Source: Blastococcus sp. CT_GayMR16 (lineage in GTDB: Bacteria; Actinomycetota; Actinomycetes; Mycobacteriales; Geodermatophilaceae). From it: a stretch of DNA of 64,000 nt. Both the position numbers and the translations under genes were made by a program. Below the pieces are notes generated by a model. It saw only the letters and a list, made by a program, of their open reading frames with translations. It ran no database searches and was not told where the DNA came from. The stretch lies in NCBI RefSeq assembly GCF_004570875.1, contig NZ_SPQK01000019.1:1-64000 (forward strand), given 5' to 3'. Below are positions 42,047 through 50,942 of the stretch, piece after piece; within the stretch, counting starts at the first letter, position 1, and each line of letters opens with the position of its first letter.

Positions 42047-43251
42047 CAGCCGAGATCGAGCGCGTGTTCCGGGAGCACTACGGGCGCGCGGTCGCGGTCC
42101 TGGTCCGTCTCCTCGGCGACATCGACGCCGCCGAGGAGGCGGTGCAGGACGCGTTCGTCACCGCCGTCGCGCGCTGGCCGACCGACGGCGTCCCGCCCAG
42201 CCCGGCCGGCTGGATCATCACCACCGCCCGGAACCGGGCCATCGACCGGATGCGGCGGGAGAGCTCCCGCACCGACCGGCACGTCCAGGCCGCGCTGCTC
42301 CGCGACGACACACCCCCGGCCGAGGAAGGGCCCGTGCGCGACGACCGACTGCGGCTGATCTTCACCTGTTGCCACCCGTCGCTCGCCGTCCCGGCGCAGG
42401 TCGCGCTGACCCTGCGACTGCTGGGCGGCCTGACCACGGCGGAGATCGCCGCGGCCTTCCTGGTGCCCGAAGCGACGATGGCCCAGCGCCTCGTCCGCGC
42501 CAAGGCCAAGATCCGCAACGCGCGCATCCCCTACCGGGTGCCGACCGAGGCCGAGCTGCCCGACCGGCTGCGCCCCGTCCTCGCCGTCGTCTACCTGGTC
42601 TTCACCGAGGGGCACCGCGCGACGTCGGGCGAGGCGCTCGTCCGCGAGGACCTCTGCGCGGAAGCGATCCGGCTCGGGCGGCTGCTGACGGAGCTCATGC
42701 CGGACGAGCCGGAGGTGACAGGTCTGCTGGCGCTGATGCTGCTCGTCGACTCGCGGCGCGCGGCGCGGACCGGCCCGGACGGCGGTCTCGTGCTGCTGGC
42801 CGACCAGGACCGCTCCTGCTGGGACCGGGCGCTGATCGCCGAGGGCCAGGACCTGGTCCGCCGATGTCTGCGCCGCAACCAGCCGGGCGCGTACCAGATC
42901 CAGGCCGCCATCAACGCCGTGCACAGCGACGCCGCCTCGACCGCCGACACCGAGTGGGGCCAGATCCTGGCGCTCTACGACCAGCTGGTGGCGGTGGCGC
43001 CCAGCCCGGTGGTCGCCCTGAACCGGGCGGTCGCGGTGGCCGAGGTGTCCGGGCCGTCGGAAGCCCTCGCCCTCGTGGACGGGCTCGACCTCGCCCGGTC
43101 CCACCTGCTGCACGCCGTCCGCGCAGACCTGCTGCGGCGGCTCGGCCGGGCGGACGAGGCGGCCGACGCCTACGAGGCCGCGATCGCGCTGGCGGGGAAC
43201 GACCCGGAACGGGCCTTCCTCCGGCGGCGTCGCGCCTCGCTGGGCAGATGA
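42043..43251 (+). CDS. ECF42-type RNA polymerase sigma factor with long C-terminal extension
   Basis: The 402-residue protein has sigma region 2 ([20 protein letters not shown], then [17 protein letters not shown]) and region 4 ([37 protein letters not shown]). A C-terminal domain of about 220 residues follows, with TPR-like helices ([22 protein letters not shown]). This layout and the DGPF partner mark the ECF42 group, which lacks an anti-sigma factor; the extension is thought to regulate it. The start is uncertain: CTG at 42043 overlaps the DGPF stop and gives the family N-terminus, GTG at 42064 is the alternative. Confidence 0.88.
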   Translation: MTAEIERVFREHYGRAVAVLVRLLGDIDAAEEAVQDAFVTAVARWPTDGVPPSPAGWIITTARNRAIDRMRRESSRTDRHVQAALLRDDTPPAEEGPVRDDRLRLIFTCCHPSLAVPAQVALTLRLLGGLTTAEIAAAFLVPEATMAQRLVRAKAKIRNARIPYRVPTEAELPDRLRPVLAVVYLVFTEGHRATSGEALVREDLCAEAIRLGRLLTELMPDEPEVTGLLALMLLVDSRRAARTGPDGGLVLLADQDRSCWDRALIAEGQDLVRRCLRRNQPGAYQIQAAINAVHSDAASTADTEWGQILALYDQLVAVAPSPVVALNRAVAVAEVSGPSEALALVDGLDLARSHLLHAVRADLLRRLGRADEAADAYEAAIALAGNDPERAFLRRRRASLGR

Positions 43252-43287
43252 CCGGCCTGTCGGTGCTCGCGCGTAGCTTCGCGAAGC

Positions 43288-43671
43288 ATGACCCCTGGCG
43301 GCGCGATCACCCTCGGCGCGGTGAACATGGAGGCAGCCGAACCCCGGGCTCTGGCGGCCTTCTGGGCGCGTCTGCTCGGAGGCGCGGTGACCGGAGATTC
43401 CCCGGACCATGCCTTCGTCGCCGCTCGGCACCCCGACGGCTTCGCCATGTTCTTCCAGAAGCGCGCGGGCCTGCGTCCCGAACGCCAGGGTCAGCACGTC
43501 GACCTCACCGTGCCGTGGGGATCCCGGCTCGAGGAGGTCGGCCGGGCGGTCGGTCTGGGTGCCACGCACCAGTGGGACGTGCTCGACGAGGTGCCCTGGG
43601 TGCGATGGTCCACGTTGCGCGACCCGGAGGGCAACCTCTTCTGCATCGCCGAGCACCCGCCGGGGCGCTGA
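43288..43671 (+). CDS. VOC-family (glyoxalase-like) protein
   Basis: The 127-residue protein has the VOC beta-alpha-beta-beta-beta repeats. ITLGAVNMEAAEPRALAAFWARLLG and LRDPEGNLFCIAEHPP are typical of glyoxalase/bleomycin-resistance-like proteins. The ligand is unknown. It lies 36 bp after the ECF sigma gene and may be read from the same transcript, which would make it a possible target or partner. Confidence 0.87.
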   Translation: MTPGGAITLGAVNMEAAEPRALAAFWARLLGGAVTGDSPDHAFVAARHPDGFAMFFQKRAGLRPERQGQHVDLTVPWGSRLEEVGRAVGLGATHQWDVLDEVPWVRWSTLRDPEGNLFCIAEHPPGR

Positions 43672-43687
43672 GACCGGGACGGCCGCG

Positions 43688-44128
43688 CTAGTCCCAGGTG
43701 CGGCGCTGCTTCTTCAGCTGGCCGCGCTGCTTCTTCGCCTCGATCCGGCGCTCCTGAGAGCCCCGGGTCGGCTTCGTCCGGCGCCGGCTCGGCGGCGGCG
43801 GCGCGAGAGCGGCACGCAGGACGGCGGCCAGCCGCTCCCGCGCGGCCTGGCGGTTGCGCAGCTGCTGACGGTGCTCGCTGGCGGCGATCGTCAGGACGCC
43901 GTCCACCAGCCGGGACCCCAGACGGGCCGCGAGCCGCTGCTGCTGGTGCTCGGTCAGCCCCGGGAGATCCAGCGGCGCGACCGACAGCTCGACCCGTGAG
44001 TCGGCGGTGTTGACGCCCTGGCCGCCCGGGCCCGACGAGCGGGAGAACCGCCAGTTCAACGAGGAAGCGGGGACGACGACGGAGCCGGTGACCACGAGGT
44101 CGCCGGACGGCTCGTCGGTCGCTGCCAT
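43688..44128 (-). CDS. arfB: peptidyl-tRNA hydrolase ArfB (ribosome rescue)
   Basis: ArfB releases ribosomes stalled at mRNA ends. The 146-residue protein has the class I release-factor-like motif SSGPGGQGVNTADSRVEL with the catalytic GGQ. A basic C-terminal tail (KPTRGSQERRIEAKKQRGQ and following) inserts into the mRNA channel in this family. The ATG at 44128 was chosen by family length. It lies 4 bp after the phosphotransferase gene on the same strand. Confidence 0.94.
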   Translation of the reverse strand: MAATDEPSGDLVVTGSVVVPASSLNWRFSRSSGPGGQGVNTADSRVELSVAPLDLPGLTEHQQQRLAARLGSRLVDGVLTIAASEHRQQLRNRQAARERLAAVLRAALAPPPPSRRRTKPTRGSQERRIEAKKQRGQLKKQRRTWD

Positions 44129-44132
44129 GGGC

Positions 44133-45173
44133 TCAGTGTCCGGCCTGCACGGACGCCGGGGCGATGAGGGTGCCCGGTTCGAGGTGCTCGGCCGTCCACC
44201 CGGGAACGCTGTCCTGCCACTCGGTCCGCTCGGCCGCGTGCACGCCGCGAAGAATCCGCCGCCAGGTGAGCGCCCGCTGCAGGGGTCCGACCGCGAGGGC
44301 CAGGTCGCACTGGTGCCGGAGCTCGGGCAGGGTGCCGTGGTCGCGCCAGACGTCGAGGTAGGCGTCCCGGAGCCGGAGCAGCGCGGCATCTCCGTTCGGG
44401 ACGCCGAGCGCGTCCTGCGCCACCCGGAGCGTCACCAGCAGGCTGAGGAAGGGATGGGAGACGACGGCGTCACCCCAGTCGAAGAAGCGGTGCCGCCCCT
44501 CGCCCACGAACACGTTCGCGTCGTGCAGGTCGTCGTGCTGCAGCGTGGGCGGGATGCCGGAGTCCGCCAGCCGGCCGCACAGGTCCTCGTACCGACCGAG
44601 GTCGGCGGCCACCCGGTCGCGGACCGCCGTGCTGAGTCCGCCGGGACGCCCCAGGAGCAGGGCCTCGTCGTCCGCGAGCAGGTCCCGGACCAGGCCGGGC
44701 AGCCGCTCGAGCCGGGCATCCGGCACGCCGAGACCCACCATCTTCTCGGCGCGCGGAACCAGCTCGAGCTGCAGCAGCGCGTAGTCGCGTAGCAAGGCCG
44801 TCCAGGCATCGACGGACGCGGCCCCGCCGGCAGCGCGCAGGGTGGGGCCCCCGTCGGGGAGCAGCATCAGCCGGCGGCCGGGATGCATCGCGAGCGGGAC
44901 GAGGACGCGGTCGGGCACCCACGCGCCGAGCGCCGTGGCCAGCGGCGGCTCGTGCGCGGAACCCGGACCGACGGACTTGAGCCACACCGCGCCGCCGTCC
45001 ACGGGCAGGCGGAAGACCGTGGACCAGGGGTACACGTGCGGCTGTTCCGCCTCGCCGCTCAGCGCTTTCCCACGCAGGCGGAGCTGCTCGACCGCCCAGG
45101 CCAGAGCATCGTCCCGCCAGGCCGGGTCCTGCCACGTACTGATCCCGGTCGTAGTGGCGCCGTCGGTGCTCAC
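44133..45173 (-). CDS. phosphotransferase of the APH/kinase-like superfamily
   Basis: The 346-residue protein has an aminoglycoside-phosphotransferase-like fold. The catalytic loop is LQHDDLHDANVFVGEG and the metal-binding motif HRFFDWGDAVVSHP. An N-terminal lobe contains VWLKSVGPGSAHEPPL. The substrate is unknown; many such proteins phosphorylate small metabolites rather than antibiotics. The start is GTG. It precedes arfB on the same strand. Confidence 0.88.
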   Translation of the reverse strand: MSTDGATTTGISTWQDPAWRDDALAWAVEQLRLRGKALSGEAEQPHVYPWSTVFRLPVDGGAVWLKSVGPGSAHEPPLATALGAWVPDRVLVPLAMHPGRRLMLLPDGGPTLRAAGGAASVDAWTALLRDYALLQLELVPRAEKMVGLGVPDARLERLPGLVRDLLADDEALLLGRPGGLSTAVRDRVAADLGRYEDLCGRLADSGIPPTLQHDDLHDANVFVGEGRHRFFDWGDAVVSHPFLSLLVTLRVAQDALGVPNGDAALLRLRDAYLDVWRDHGTLPELRHQCDLALAVGPLQRALTWRRILRGVHAAERTEWQDSVPGWTAEHLEPGTLIAPASVQAGH

Positions 45174-45234
45174 CGGGCGACGCTAGGTGAGGGCATCGGC
45201 GGGCCGCACCTGCTTTACCTGCTTTACCGGCAGG

Positions 45235-45714
45235 TCAGGTGGCCGCGGGCACCGGGTCCGGGCCTCCAACGGCCCCGGGACGGCAGCGGACCAGCCGGCG
45301 CAGGGTGAGCCAGGTGCCGCGGCCGGCGCCGTGCTGCTCGAGGGCCTGCACCGCGTAGGCCGAGCACGTCGGGGTGAAGTGGCAGCACGGCGCGCGCTTC
45401 GGGCTGATCTCCCGCTGATAGACCCGCACCGCGGCCACCAGCCGGTCGGCGAGCCGGGTGCCCCGCTCCCCCGTGCCGCTCCTGCGCACCTGCCGCACGG
45501 TGGCCGGCGCCAGGAGGAAGGAGTCGGTGCCGCAGCCGATGAAGTTGGCCAGGCAGCAGCCGGTGTTCAGCAGGAACAGATCGCGCAGGCAGGAGTCGTT
45601 GGGCCGGCCGTACCCGCGCCCGTAGCCAGGGCCGTAGCCATAGCCCGGTCCGCCGTACCCGCGTCGGGACCGCCGCCGCCGCGGACCCCAGCCACTGCTC
45701 CAGATGAACACCAT
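45235..45714 (-). CDS. yidD: membrane protein insertion efficiency factor YidD, extended N-terminus
   Basis: The C-terminal half (about residues 88-155) is YidD: VYQREISPKRAPCCHFTPTCSAYAVQALEQHG, then TLRRLVRCRP. Its function is to help YidC-dependent membrane insertion. The N-terminal extension is unusual, with a Tyr/Gly-rich tract (RGYGGPGYGYGPGYGRGYGR) followed by a Cys-rich hydrophobic segment. The gene is away from the normal rpmH-rnpA-yidC locus. The stop lies beside a small inverted repeat with a tandem CTGCTTTAC duplication (45210-45235). Confidence 0.9.
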   Translation of the reverse strand: MVFIWSSGWGPRRRRSRRGYGGPGYGYGPGYGRGYGRPNDSCLRDLFLLNTGCCLANFIGCGTDSFLLAPATVRQVRRSGTGERGTRLADRLVAAVRVYQREISPKRAPCCHFTPTCSAYAVQALEQHGAGRGTWLTLRRLVRCRPGAVGGPDPVPAAT

Positions 45715-45734
45715 GGGGGTGGCAGTACCGCGCG

Positions 45735-46775
45735 ATGATCGTGTCCATGCGTTCTCTCGCCGAGGCCCTCGCCACCGGCACCGTGATCCTCGACGGCGGG
45801 CTGTCCACCGAGCTCGAGGCGCGTGGTCACGACGTGAGCTCGGCGCTCTGGTCGGCGCGGCTGCTGCGGGACGACCCCGGCGCGATCGTCGCGGCGCATG
45901 CGGCCTTCGCCGCGGCCGGCGCCCAGGTCGCGACGACGGCGAGCTACCAGGCCACGGTCGAGGGCTTCGGCGCGGCCGGGGTCGACGCCACCGAGGCCCG
46001 CCGGCTGATCGCCTCCTCGGTCGCGCTCGCCCGCGAGGGTCAGGGGGACGGCTGGGTCGCCGGCTCGGTCGGTCCGTACGGCGCGATGCTCGCCGACGGG
46101 TCGGAGTACACCGGGGCCTACGTGGACGCCCTGTCGGTCGCTCGTCTGCGCGCGTTCCACCGGCCGAGGATGGAGCTGCTGGCCGAGGCCGGCGCCGACG
46201 TCCTGGCCTGCGAGACCGTGCCCGCCGCGGCCGAGGCGGAGGCGCTGATCGCCGAGGCCGACGCGCTCGGGATCCCGGTCTGGCTGTCGCTCACCACGGT
46301 GCTCGACGGCGACGGCGTCGCCCGAACCCGGCGGGGAGAGCTCGCCGCCGACGTGTTTGCGATGGCCGCCTCCGTCGACGCCGTGATCGCCGTCGGCGTG
46401 AACTGCACCGCACCGGCAGCGATCGGCGCGGCGGTCGCGGCGGCGTCCGTCGCCGGGAGGCCGGTCGTCGTCTACCCGAACAGCGGCGAGAGCTGGGACG
46501 CCGTCGGCCGCCGGTGGACCGGCACCCCCGGGATCGCGACGGACGACGTCCCCCCGTGGGTCGACGGCGGTGCCCGGCTGGTCGGCGGCTGCTGCCGCGT
46601 CCGACCGTCCGACATCGAGCGGGTCGCCATGATGATCAGGAGACCTGATCATAAAGGGTCCTGGCTCACCGTCGGTGGTGAGCCAGGACCCAGAATGATC
46701 AGGAGACCTGATCATCACGCCGGTCAGAGGATGGGTTTGCCGCCGGTCACCGCGATGCGGGCGCCGGAGATGTAG
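45735..46775 (+). CDS. mmuM: homocysteine S-methyltransferase, 3' end altered by a repeat
   Basis: This enzyme uses S-methylmethionine (or SAM) to methylate homocysteine to methionine. It has LDGGLSTELEARG at the N-terminus, the zinc-ligand segment VGVNCTAP, and the paired cysteines in LVGGCCRVRPSDI. The family normally ends near residue 300. Here the frame continues about 47 residues through the whole palindromic repeat (copy B) and into the 3' end of the convergent SDR gene, overlapping it by 52 bp. The tail has no conserved function that I can see. The ATG at 45747 is an alternative start. Confidence 0.9.
   Translation: MIVSMRSLAEALATGTVILDGGLSTELEARGHDVSSALWSARLLRDDPGAIVAAHAAFAAAGAQVATTASYQATVEGFGAAGVDATEARRLIASSVALAREGQGDGWVAGSVGPYGAMLADGSEYTGAYVDALSVARLRAFHRPRMELLAEAGADVLACETVPAAAEAEALIAEADALGIPVWLSLTTVLDGDGVARTRRGELAADVFAMAASVDAVIAVGVNCTAPAAIGAAVAAASVAGRPVVVYPNSGESWDAVGRRWTGTPGIATDDVPPWVDGGARLVGGCCRVRPSDIERVAMMIRRPDHKGSWLTVGGEPGPRMIRRPDHHAGQRMGLPPVTAMRAPEM
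46632..46715. repeat. palindromic intergenic repeat, copy B
   Basis: Three nested palindromes make up the element. ATGATCAGG-AGA-CCTGATCAT occurs at 46632-46652 and again, identically, at 46695-46715. They flank the hairpin GGGTCCTGGCTCACC (46656-46670) / GGTGAGCCAGGACCC (46677-46691). It lies between convergent genes and inside the reading frame of mmuM. Copy A at 16703-16780 shares both units. Confidence 0.9.
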
Positions 46776-47581
46776 CTCGCCTCGTCGCTGGCCAGCAGGA
46801 CGTAGGCCGGTGCGAGCTCGGCCGGCTGGGCGGCCCGGCCCATCGGCACCTGCTCCCCGAAGCCCTCCACCTTCTCCGGCGGCATCGTCGCCGGGATCAG
46901 CGGCGTCCAGACCGGGCCGGGCGCGACACTGTTCGCCCGGATGCCCCTCTCCGCCAGCATCTGCGCCAGGCTCGCGGTGAAGTTCGCAATCCCGGCCTTG
47001 GTCATCGCGTAGGGCGCGAGGTCGGGGCTGGGCATGTCGGAGTTCACCGAGGACGAGTTGATGATCGAGGCGCCCGGCTGCATGTGCGGGATGGCCGCCT
47101 TGCAGAGGATGAACATCGCCGAGAGGTTCACCGCGAGCGTGTGGTCCCACTCCTCGTCGGCGACCTCGTCGAGCGAGGGGTGGCTCATCTGGAACGCGGC
47201 GTTGTTCACCAGGACGTCGACCCGCCCGAACACCTCGACCGCCCTCGGGATGATCGTCGTGACGTGGGCGCGGTCGGCCAGGTCGCCCGCCACCAACAGG
47301 CACCGGCGGCCGGCTTCCTCCACGTACTTCGAGGTGTCCTTGGCGTCCTCGTGCTCGTTCAGGTACGAGATCAGGACGTCGGCGCCCTCACGCGCGAACG
47401 CGATGGCCACGGCTCGGCCGATGCCGCTGTCCCCGCCGGTGATCACCGCGACCTTGCCGGTCAGCTTCCCGGAGCCGCGGTAGCTCTCCTCGCCGTGGTC
47501 TGGCTTCGGATCCATCTTCCCGAGCACGCCGGGAGGCTCCTGCTGCTGCGCGGGCTGCGATTCGGGGCGGGGTTCGGCCAC
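46724..47581 (-). CDS. SDR-family oxidoreductase (YhdF/YghA-like)
   Basis: The 285-residue protein has a Pro/Gln-rich N-terminus ending KMDPKPDHGEESYRGSGKL. A classical SDR core follows, with TGGDSGIGRAVA, NNAAFQ, a catalytic Ser region and YAMTKAGI. It ends with the SYISGARIAVTGGKPIL block. The extended N-terminus is typical of the stress-associated YhdF/YghA-type group. The GTG at 47581 was chosen because GAGGAGG precedes it. The last 52 bp overlap the extended mmuM frame. Confidence 0.93.
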   Translation of the reverse strand: MAEPRPESQPAQQQEPPGVLGKMDPKPDHGEESYRGSGKLTGKVAVITGGDSGIGRAVAIAFAREGADVLISYLNEHEDAKDTSKYVEEAGRRCLLVAGDLADRAHVTTIIPRAVEVFGRVDVLVNNAAFQMSHPSLDEVADEEWDHTLAVNLSAMFILCKAAIPHMQPGASIINSSSVNSDMPSPDLAPYAMTKAGIANFTASLAQMLAERGIRANSVAPGPVWTPLIPATMPPEKVEGFGEQVPMGRAAQPAELAPAYVLLASDEASYISGARIAVTGGKPIL

Positions 47582-47684
47582 GTCGTCCTCCTCTGTGCGT
47601 CGTCGTCGGGGACCGCCTACCCGCGCGGCGCACGAGGACACCTGCGCGGGAAGGGAACGCGCGTCAGGCACGCTGTTCCTCACG

Positions 47685-50237
47685 ATGTCCTCCTCCCTTG
47701 CCGCTCCGCCCCTGCTCGACGACGCCGGTGACCTGTCCACGCTGCGCGCGAAGGGAGCCGATCCCGACGAGCTGTTCGCCTCCTTCGCCGAGTGGGCCGA
47801 GGCCAGCGGCACCGTGCTGTACCCCGCGCAGGAGGAGGCGCTGATCGAACTGGTCAGCGGCGCGAACGTCGTCCTGGCGACCCCGACCGGGTCGGGCAAA
47901 TCGCTCGTGGCCACCGGCGCCCAGTACGCAGCCCTGGCGGCGGGACGACGGAGCTACTACACGGCGCCGATCAAGGCGCTGGTCAGCGAGAAGTTCTTCG
48001 CGCTCTGCGGCGTCTTCGGTGCGGCCAACGTCGGCATGCTCACCGGCGACGCCAGCGTCAACCATGACGCCCCGATCATCGCCTGCACCGCGGAGGTGCT
48101 GGCCAACATCGCCCTGCGGGAGGGCGCCGACGCCGACATCGGCCTCGTGGTCATGGACGAGTTCCACTTCTACGGCGACCCCGACCGCGGCTGGGCCTGG
48201 CAGGTACCGCTGCTGGAGCTGCCGAAGGCGCAGTTCCTGCTGATGTCGGCGACCCTGGGCGACGTCACGAGCCTGCGCGAGGACCTGACCCGCCGCACCG
48301 GCCGAATGACGGCGCTGGTCGCCAACGCCGAGCGCCCGGTGCCGCTGCACCACTACTACGCGACGACGCCGATGCACGAGACGATCCAGGACCTCCTGGA
48401 CACCAAGCAGGCGCCGGTCTACGTCGTCCACTTCACCCAGGCCTCGGCGCTGGAGCGCGCGCAGGCGCTGATGAGCGTCAACGTCTCCACCAAGGAGGAG
48501 AAGGCCGCGATCGCCGACATGATCGGTGGGTTCCGGTTCTCCTCCGCCTTCGGCACCACCCTCAGCAGGCTGGTCCGGCACGGCATCGGCGTCCACCACG
48601 CCGGGATGCTGCCCAAGTACCGGCGGCTGGTCGAGCAGCTGGCCCAGGCCGGCCTGCTCAAGGTCATCTGCGGCACCGACACCCTCGGCGTCGGCATCAA
48701 CGTGCCGATCCGCACCGTCGTGTTCTCCGCGCTGAGCAAGTACGACGGCACCCGCACCCGGCTGCTGCAGGTGCGCGAGTTCCACCAGATCGCCGGGCGC
48801 GCGGGCCGGGCGGGATACGACACCGCGGGAACCGTCGTCGTCCAGGCGCCGGAGCACGAGGTCGAGAACCTCAAGCAGTTCGCGAAGGTCGCCGACGACC
48901 CGAAGAAGCGCCGCAAGCTGGTGCGCAAGAAGGTGCCCGACGGCATGGTGCCGTGGAGCGAGTCGACGATGAACCGGCTGGTCGAGGGCGAACCCGAGAA
49001 GCTGACCAGCAACATGCGGGTGTCGACGTCGATGATCCTCGACGTCGTCGACCGCCCCGGTGACCCGTTCGTCGCCATGCGCCGGCTGCTGACGGAGAAC
49101 CACGAGCCGCGCAAGAAGCAGCTCCAGCACATCCGCGACGCCATCGGGATCGCCCGGTCGCTGCTGCAGGCCGGCGTCCTGGAGCGGCTGCCCGAGCCCG
49201 AGCCCGACGGACGGCGCTACGACCTGACCCTCGACCTGCCGCCGGACTTCGCGCTCAACCAGCCGCTGTCCACCTTCGCGCTGGCCGCCATCGAGGTGCT
49301 CGACCCCGAGGCCGACACCTATCCGCTCGACGTCGTGAGCGTCATCGAGGCGACCCTCGACGACCCGCGCCAGATCCTCGCCGCGCAGCTGAACAAGGCC
49401 AAGGGCGAGGCGGTCGCGCAGATGAAGGCCGAGGGCATCGAGTACGACGAGCGGATGGAGCTCCTCGAGGAGGTCACCTATCCGAAGCCGCTCGAGGAGC
49501 TGCTCGGGCACGCCTTCGAGGTCTACCGGCAGACCAACCCGTGGGCCGCGGACGGGTTGCTGTCACCGAAGGCGATAGTCCGGGAGATGTGGGAGCGGGC
49601 GTTCACCTTCCGGGAGTTCGTGAACACCTACGGGCTCACGCGCTCGGAGGGTGCGGTGCTCCGCTACCTGTCCGATGCCTTCAAGGCGCTGCGCTCGGGA
49701 GTGCCCGCGGTGGCGCGCACCGAGGAGGTCACCGACATCGTCGAGTGGCTCGGCGAGCTGGTGCGGCAGGTCGACTCCTCGCTGCTGGACGAGTGGGAGC
49801 AGCTCACCTCGCCCGACCAGCCGCTCGACGTCCCGGTGTCCGTGCCCGCGCGGCCGCGACCGCTCACCGGCAACGAGCGCGCGTTCACCGCGATGGTCCG
49901 CAACGCCCTGTTCCGCCGCGTGGAGCTCTTCGCTCGCCGTCGCTGGTACGACCTCGGCGAGCTGGACGGCGATTCCGGCTGGGGCGCCGACCGGTGGGAG
50001 GAGGTCGTGCGGGCCTACTTCGCCGAGCACGAGGAGGTGCAGACCGGCGCCGACGCGCGCGGCCCCGCCCTGCTCATCGTGGACAAGTCCGAGCCCGGCC
50101 TCTGGAAGGTGCGGCAGATCCTCGACGACCCCGACGGGAACCACGACTGGGGCTTCGACGTCGCGGTCGACCTGGAGGCCTCCGACGAGGAGGGCACCGC
50201 GGTGATCCGGCTGGTGGACGCCGGCCGCAAGGACTGA
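47685..50237 (+). CDS. DEAD/DEAH-box helicase with DUF3516 domain
   Basis: The 850-residue superfamily 2 helicase has Walker A ATPTGSGKS (residues about 64-72), the DEFH box VVMDEFHFYG and the motif III segment LMSATLGD. The helicase C domain includes GIGVHHAGMLPKYRR, ICGTDTLGVGINVPI and HQIAGRAGRAGYD. The C-terminal half, with EYDERMELLEEVTYPKPLEE, is the DUF3516 region that defines an actinobacterial group of Ski2-like helicases. A nucleic-acid remodelling role is likely; the substrate is unknown. The GTG of the next gene follows 2 bp after the stop. Confidence 0.93.
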   Translation: MSSSLAAPPLLDDAGDLSTLRAKGADPDELFASFAEWAEASGTVLYPAQEEALIELVSGANVVLATPTGSGKSLVATGAQYAALAAGRRSYYTAPIKALVSEKFFALCGVFGAANVGMLTGDASVNHDAPIIACTAEVLANIALREGADADIGLVVMDEFHFYGDPDRGWAWQVPLLELPKAQFLLMSATLGDVTSLREDLTRRTGRMTALVANAERPVPLHHYYATTPMHETIQDLLDTKQAPVYVVHFTQASALERAQALMSVNVSTKEEKAAIADMIGGFRFSSAFGTTLSRLVRHGIGVHHAGMLPKYRRLVEQLAQAGLLKVICGTDTLGVGINVPIRTVVFSALSKYDGTRTRLLQVREFHQIAGRAGRAGYDTAGTVVVQAPEHEVENLKQFAKVADDPKKRRKLVRKKVPDGMVPWSESTMNRLVEGEPEKLTSNMRVSTSMILDVVDRPGDPFVAMRRLLTENHEPRKKQLQHIRDAIGIARSLLQAGVLERLPEPEPDGRRYDLTLDLPPDFALNQPLSTFALAAIEVLDPEADTYPLDVVSVIEATLDDPRQILAAQLNKAKGEAVAQMKAEGIEYDERMELLEEVTYPKPLEELLGHAFEVYRQTNPWAADGLLSPKAIVREMWERAFTFREFVNTYGLTRSEGAVLRYLSDAFKALRSGVPAVARTEEVTDIVEWLGELVRQVDSSLLDEWEQLTSPDQPLDVPVSVPARPRPLTGNERAFTAMVRNALFRRVELFARRRWYDLGELDGDSGWGADRWEEVVRAYFAEHEEVQTGADARGPALLIVDKSEPGLWKVRQILDDPDGNHDWGFDVAVDLEASDEEGTAVIRLVDAGRKD

Positions 50238-50239
50238 GC

Positions 50240-50824
50240 GTGGATCTCCGGCACGTGCTCACCCCTCGACTCCGGCTCGACGCCGTCGTCCCTGCTGACC
50301 TGGACGAGCACGTCGCCCTGATGTCCGATCCCGGGGTCTGGGCGCACCTGCCGTCGGGCCGGCACACCTCACCGGACCAGACCATGACCGGCATCGGTCA
50401 CTCGGTGCGCCACTGGGCCACCGACGGGCTCGGCTACTGGTCCGCCCGGCTCCGCCACGACCTGCCCGGGACGCCGCTCCGGTCCGGGGCCCTCGTCGGC
50501 ACCGGCGGCTGCGCCGTCCGGGTGGAGACGGCATGGTGGAACCTCTACTACCGGCTGACCCCGCCGGCCTGGGGGCTGGGCCTCGCCGCCGAGCTGGTGA
50601 GTGCGGCGATCGACGCCGCCCACACCGTCCACCCCGACCTTCCGGTGATCGCCTACCTGCTGGAGCACAACGCGCAGTCCCGGGGCCGGGCCGAGCGCGC
50701 CGGACTGTCCCTGGTCTGGCGCGGACCGGATGCGGGCAACCCCGACCCGGCCGCCGTGCGCCTGGTCTACGCCGACCGACCGCTGGCCGGCGAACTGCTC
50801 GAGAAGGTCACCGCGCACCCGTGA
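50240..50824 (+). CDS. GNAT-family N-acetyltransferase (RimJ/RimL-like)
   Basis: The 194-residue protein has the RimJ/RimL-type start (TPRLRLDAVVPADLDEHVALMSDPGVW). A modified acetyl-CoA loop, PAWGLGLAAELVSAAI, follows. LEHNAQSRGRAERAGLSLV matches the usual N-x-x-S-x-R-x-x-E-R-A-G segment. It is coupled to the helicase gene. Acceptors in this group include protein N-termini and small amines. A strong hairpin follows 10 bp after the stop. Confidence 0.88.
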   Translation: MDLRHVLTPRLRLDAVVPADLDEHVALMSDPGVWAHLPSGRHTSPDQTMTGIGHSVRHWATDGLGYWSARLRHDLPGTPLRSGALVGTGGCAVRVETAWWNLYYRLTPPAWGLGLAAELVSAAIDAAHTVHPDLPVIAYLLEHNAQSRGRAERAGLSLVWRGPDAGNPDPAAVRLVYADRPLAGELLEKVTAHP

Positions 50825-50834
50825 GAGCGGCGGA

Positions 50835-50857
50835 GCGCCCGCCGGAATGGCGGGCGC
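50835..50857 (+). terminator. terminator after the GNAT gene
   Basis: GCGCCCGCC (50835-50843) and GGCGGGCGC (50849-50857) form a perfect stem around GGAAT, close behind the stop codon. Confidence 0.7.
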
Positions 50858-50942
50858 CCTACCGCCCTCGTAACCTCGCGACCAGGACCGGTCGGAGGAC
50901 CGACTCTCGCCCCGGACCCGGCGACCCTTCTGAGGAGCGGGC

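Noticed and set aside
47664-49511. Long minus-strand frame opposite the DUF3516 helicase
   Set aside because: The product is rich in Leu/Gly/Arg/His/Asp without any domain, and the plus-strand helicase has all its motifs in the same DNA.
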